Below, piece after piece: positions 61,361-64,000 of a DNA stretch of 64,000 nucleotides (the first letter of the stretch is position 1; each line of letters begins with the position of its first letter). Both the position numbers and the translations under genes were made by a program. Origin of the DNA: an uncultured Alphaproteobacteria bacterium (GTDB lineage Bacteria; Pseudomonadota; Alphaproteobacteria; CADEGL01); NCBI GenBank assembly GCA_902826885.1, contig CADEGL010000002.1, positions 24,733-88,732 of the forward strand, written 5' to 3'. The notes below the pieces were generated by a model that was not told where the DNA came from, searched no databases, and saw nothing but the letters and a program-made list of their open reading frames with translations.

Positions 61361-61926
61361 GCGGGGCCCGCCAGCGGCGGCACGGCGCCATGATCCGATC
61401 CCGGCTTTTCGTTGGGATCGGGACCGCGGCCCGACAGGAACATCACCCGCTTGATGCACTCGGACAGGCCTTGAAGGGCGAGGAGCGCGAAGCCGACGGG
61501 GATCAAGAGCTTCACCGGCCAGCGGATCAAGCCGCCCGCATCGGAAGACATTTCGCCGCGGATATAGGACTCGACGAACATCGGCCAGGAAAGCCAAAGG
61601 ATGAGAGCGGCAAGCGGCAGGAGAAACAACGCTCCACCGCAGAGGTCCACCCACGCCTGGCCCCGGGGTGAAAGCCGGCCCGTCAACAGATCGATGCGAA
61701 CATGCTCATTGCGTAGAAGCGTATAGCCGGCGGAAAGCAGAAAGACCGCCGCGTACAGATACCATTGGAGTTCGAGCCAGGCATTCGAGCTGGTATTCAG
61801 CGCGTAGCGGACAATGGCGTTGCCCGAACTGACCAACACGGCGACCAGAACCAGCCAATAAACCAGCCGTCCGATGCGTTCGTTGAGCGCGTCGATCAGG
61901 CGGCTCATGCCCGATAGGAAAGCCAC
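61357..61926 (-). CDS. dctQ: TRAP transporter small permease (DctQ)
   Basis: A 189-residue four-helix membrane subunit that stabilises DctM. The DctQ motif is ELQWYLYAAVFLLSAGYTLL near residue 53, followed by NEHVRIDLL. It is translationally coupled to dctM and transcribed toward the convergent binding-protein gene. The C-terminal tail is Pro/Gly rich. Confidence 0.92.
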   Translation of the reverse strand: MAFLSGMSRLIDALNERIGRLVYWLVLVAVLVSSGNAIVRYALNTSSNAWLELQWYLYAAVFLLSAGYTLLRNEHVRIDLLTGRLSPRGQAWVDLCGGALFLLPLAALILWLSWPMFVESYIRGEMSSDAGGLIRWPVKLLIPVGFALLALQGLSECIKRVMFLSGRGPDPNEKPGSDHGAVPPLAGPA

Positions 61927-62036
61927 GTTGAACGCCTCTCCCGTATCGGCCGGTCTTCGGGATCGCTCCCCGCCAGCCTTCGTCCAACGATAGCCTATCC
62001 GGGCGTAACCGCGCGATATCCGCCCAAAGCAAAAAT

Positions 62037-62066
62037 AAGGGGGCGCCCTTGGAGGCGCCCCCTTTT
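62037..62066 (-). terminator. Rho-independent terminator after the LLM oxidoreductase gene
   Basis: AAGGGGGCGCC (62037-62047) pairs with GGCGCCCCCTT (62054-62064), loop CTTGGA. In the minus direction it is followed by ATTTTT (62036-62031); a T run also follows in the plus direction. It lies 23 bp beyond the stop of the oxidoreductase. Confidence 0.88.
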
Positions 62067-62086
62067 TGTCCGGCCAGGACTCGGTT

Positions 62087-63205
62087 CTATTCGGCGGCCG
62101 CGGCCTTCGGGTGCATGGCCAGCGGCTTCTGACGGATCACGGGGAACTTGGTGCCCCGGCGCTTGAACTCCTTCTCGACGGCCGGGATGACCTTGGAGCC
62201 GAGCGCCTCCAGCGTCTTCATGGTGCGCGCGTGGGGCACGCCGCCCAACTGGACGTTGAACGCCACGTGGCTGTGCCGCATGACATCGTAGTCTTCCAAG
62301 ATGCGCTGGGCGCAGGTTTCGGCGTCGCCGATGATGTAGTTCTTCTCCATCTGTTCGATGGGGGGCTCGTTTTGCGCGGGCTGCTCCTCGACATAGATGC
62401 CGTTGATCTTGGCGTAGTTGAGGCGCAGGGACAGAGACAGGCGCGAGGAATAGCGCGCGCGCTCGGCCGCCTCGCGCGCCTCGGCCTTGCTGTCCGTCAC
62501 ATGGACGAAGCGCATCAGGCTGAGCGGCAGCTCGGCCGGGTCGCGGCCGATCGAGCGGTAGACGTCGTCATAGGCCTGGCGTGCCTTGGCCAAGGTCGAG
62601 ACGTGGTTCCAGCTCGGCGTCAGGAACGGCACATAGCCGCTTTCGGCCACGCGCTTCTGCACTTTGGGGTGGCCCATCAGGCCGGCGACCCAGATTTCCG
62701 GCAAGGGCTTCTGGATCGGACGCACCGCGACCTGGGTCGGCGGCAGCTGATAATGCTTGCCGTTGTACGAGAAGACGTCCTGGCTCAGTCCCAGCTCGAT
62801 CATGTCGAGGATTTCCATCGTGCGGTCGATGGCCTCGTCGATGCGCACGCGGAAGCGCTGGAACTCGTAGTCCTGGTAACCCGAACCCACGCCCACGACC
62901 AGGCGGCCGTTGGTGATCACGTCGGCCTGGCCAATCTCCTGCACGATGCGCGCGGGCTCATAGAGCGGCAGCACGAGGATCGAGGTGCCCAGGCGGATCT
63001 TCGACGTCATGCCGGCCATGTAGGTGCAGGCCAAGAGCGGCGACGGGCAAAGGCTGTAGTTGTTGAAATGGTGCTCGGCGAACCAGGCCGTTTCGAAGCC
63101 GATCTGCTCGGCCAGCTTCACGTTCTCGGCCACGGAGTCGTAGGTGCCGCGGTCGCTCCAGCTTTCGTCGCGCTTCTGCAGCAGGCTGAACAGGTCGAAT
63201 TTCAT
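62087..63205 (-). CDS. LLM-class (luciferase-like) flavin-dependent monooxygenase
   Basis: A 372-residue TIM-barrel flavoprotein. The N terminus MKFDLFSLLQKRDESWSDRG leads into the barrel, with the conserved ETAWFAEHHFNNYSLCPSPL near residue 43 and GTSILVLPLYEPARIVQEIG with VGVGSGYQDYEF near 105. It would oxygenate or reduce a small substrate with reduced FMN; the substrate is unknown. It lies downstream of a GntR regulator in the same direction, with an AT-rich spacer holding a palindrome. AGGAG precedes the ATG. Confidence 0.88.
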   Translation of the reverse strand: MKFDLFSLLQKRDESWSDRGTYDSVAENVKLAEQIGFETAWFAEHHFNNYSLCPSPLLACTYMAGMTSKIRLGTSILVLPLYEPARIVQEIGQADVITNGRLVVGVGSGYQDYEFQRFRVRIDEAIDRTMEILDMIELGLSQDVFSYNGKHYQLPPTQVAVRPIQKPLPEIWVAGLMGHPKVQKRVAESGYVPFLTPSWNHVSTLAKARQAYDDVYRSIGRDPAELPLSLMRFVHVTDSKAEAREAAERARYSSRLSLSLRLNYAKINGIYVEEQPAQNEPPIEQMEKNYIIGDAETCAQRILEDYDVMRHSHVAFNVQLGGVPHARTMKTLEALGSKVIPAVEKEFKRRGTKFPVIRQKPLAMHPKAAAAE

Positions 63206-63291
63206 GGTCTCGCTCCTGGGATATCTGTGGCCCTGGGCCGTTCGAACTCAAGAAATAGCAATAAAAACAATGGCCTAATCTATATCGTTAT

Positions 63292-63303
63292 GTGTTATAA
63301 CAC
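63292..63303. promoter_or_regulatory. 12-bp perfect palindrome, candidate GntR operator
   Basis: GTGTTATAACAC is its own reverse complement. It sits in an AT-rich island (63240-63306) between the GntR regulator stop and the LLM oxidoreductase start, about 87 bp upstream of the latter. The GT-N4-AC core resembles FadR-subfamily GntR operators. Confidence 0.5.
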
Positions 63304-63318
63304 TTTACCGGCAGCCCC

Positions 63319-64000
63319 TCAAGCCAGCTTCAGGGCCTCCGGCTGCTTGGCCCGCAGTTCGGTCTCCAAATGCTCGGCCGAATAGCGGATGTCGAACTCG
63401 ATCGCCGCGCGCAGGCCTTCGGCATCGCGCGCCTTCAGCGCCCGCGCGGCGCGCTCGTGATTCTCGATTCCCTTCCGCGCCAGGCCGAACGCCGGATAGA
63501 TCAAATTGACGTAGGCGCCCGTGCGCAGCCACAGGCCCTCGATCATCTTGATCAGGGTCGGCATCCGGCTGCCGCGATAGATGCCGAAATGGAACTCATG
63601 GTTGCGCAAGATCGCGCCCTTGAAGTCCTCGGCCTCGGTCGCGCGGATCATGGCCTCGTTGGCGGCGGCGATCCGCGCGATCTCGCGGTCCTCCAGGAGG
63701 CGCGCGGCGCGCTCCGCGGCCAGGCCTTCGAGGGCAATCCGGATGCGGGTGATCTCGGCCAGCCGGTCGATGCTGAGCGGCGGCACCATGAGCGTGCGGT
63801 TGGCGCCGAATTCCAACGCGCCCTCGGCGGCCAGGATGCTAAGCGCCTCGCGCGCGGGCGTGAGGCTGACGCCCAGCGACTTAGCCACGGCGCGGATGGT
63901 GATCTTGTCACCCGGCGCGAAGACGCCGCCGATCAACGCCTCGCGCAGTTTCTCGGCCACCTGCGCGGTCAGGGTCTCGCTGCGCTCGATCAGATCCAAA
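63319..64000 (-). CDS. GntR family transcriptional regulator with FCD domain (5' end outside the window)
   Basis: At least 226 residues. The N-terminal winged helix is QVAEKLREALIGGVFAPGDK with the recognition segment VSLTPAREALSILAAEGAL; the C-terminal FCD ligand domain (about 80-220) has metal-binding His candidates in RNHEFHFGIY and YSAEHLETEL. The only in-frame start in the window is TTG at 63999, so the true start probably lies beyond base 64000. It is likely the local regulator of the LLM oxidoreductase gene, responding to its substrate. Confidence 0.85.
   Translation of the reverse strand, partial: LDLIERSETLTAQVAEKLREALIGGVFAPGDKITIRAVAKSLGVSLTPAREALSILAAEGALEFGANRTLMVPPLSIDRLAEITRIRIALEGLAAERAARLLEDREIARIAAANEAMIRATEAEDFKGAILRNHEFHFGIYRGSRMPTLIKMIEGLWLRTGAYVNLIYPAFGLARKGIENHERAARALKARDAEGLRAAIEFDIRYSAEHLETELRAKQPEALKLA

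Overview
This window is a high-GC, densely coded chromosomal segment. Gene content and order point to an alphaproteobacterium, probably of the Rhodospirillales or a related order. The clues are the run rpmH-rnpA-yidD-yidC-engB-argB-HAD-dapD-dapE followed by convergent def-fmt-truA, the set dnaX-ybaB-recR with the SRP RNA next to dnaX, kdsB-pheA divergent from a membrane-anchored cytochrome c, and an RpoE/ChrR pair. I assign no genus. No phage, transposase, CRISPR array or rRNA operon is visible; one tRNA-Arg and one SRP RNA are present.

Layout. 1-320: compound palindromic intergenic repeat. 321-1025: gpmA. 1103-6689 (minus): a tightly packed run of an ArgH-like lyase, a GNAT acetyltransferase, a DadA-like amino acid dehydrogenase and two paralogous exported alpha/beta hydrolases, one of which has lost its catalytic Ser and His. 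6809-9082 (plus): DUF1499 protein, then rpoE-chrR-tspO, whose genes overlap by ATGA, with a candidate sigma-E promoter in front. 9086-12036: NhaD-type antiporter, tRNA-Arg, coiled-coil lipoprotein. 12173-15276: gpt, an EamA exporter, panC, panB. 15464-22008: gamma-glutamyltransferase, RlmI-like methyltransferase, orphan histidine kinase, and a flavin disulfide oxidoreductase coupled to a TVP38/TMEM64 membrane protein.

22129-31978: ribosomal protein L34, RNase P protein, YidD/YidC insertion factors and EngB behind a strong promoter, then arginine and lysine/peptidoglycan precursor genes, then def-fmt-truA. 32101-40215: rmuC, dnaX-ybaB-recR-SDR, SRP RNA, nudC, pheA, kdsB, cytochrome c. 40261-49610: a HisN-like phosphatase, a complete YejABEF-type peptide ABC importer and three tandem GhrA-type 2-hydroxyacid dehydrogenases in one probable operon.

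49614-64000: M17 aminopeptidase, GST, orphan TAXI solute-binding protein, a GH17-GT2 beta-glucan synthase with a second GT2, rlmJ, aqpZ, a TRAP transporter (DctP converging with DctQM), and a luciferase-like monooxygenase behind a GntR regulator that runs into the right edge.

Most of the window is housekeeping. The parts most worth following up are the ArgH-like/DadA/hydrolase run with its pseudoenzyme, the Yej-GhrA operon, the RpoE-ChrR-TspO operon, and the repeated 4-bp interlocking stop codons of convergent genes.
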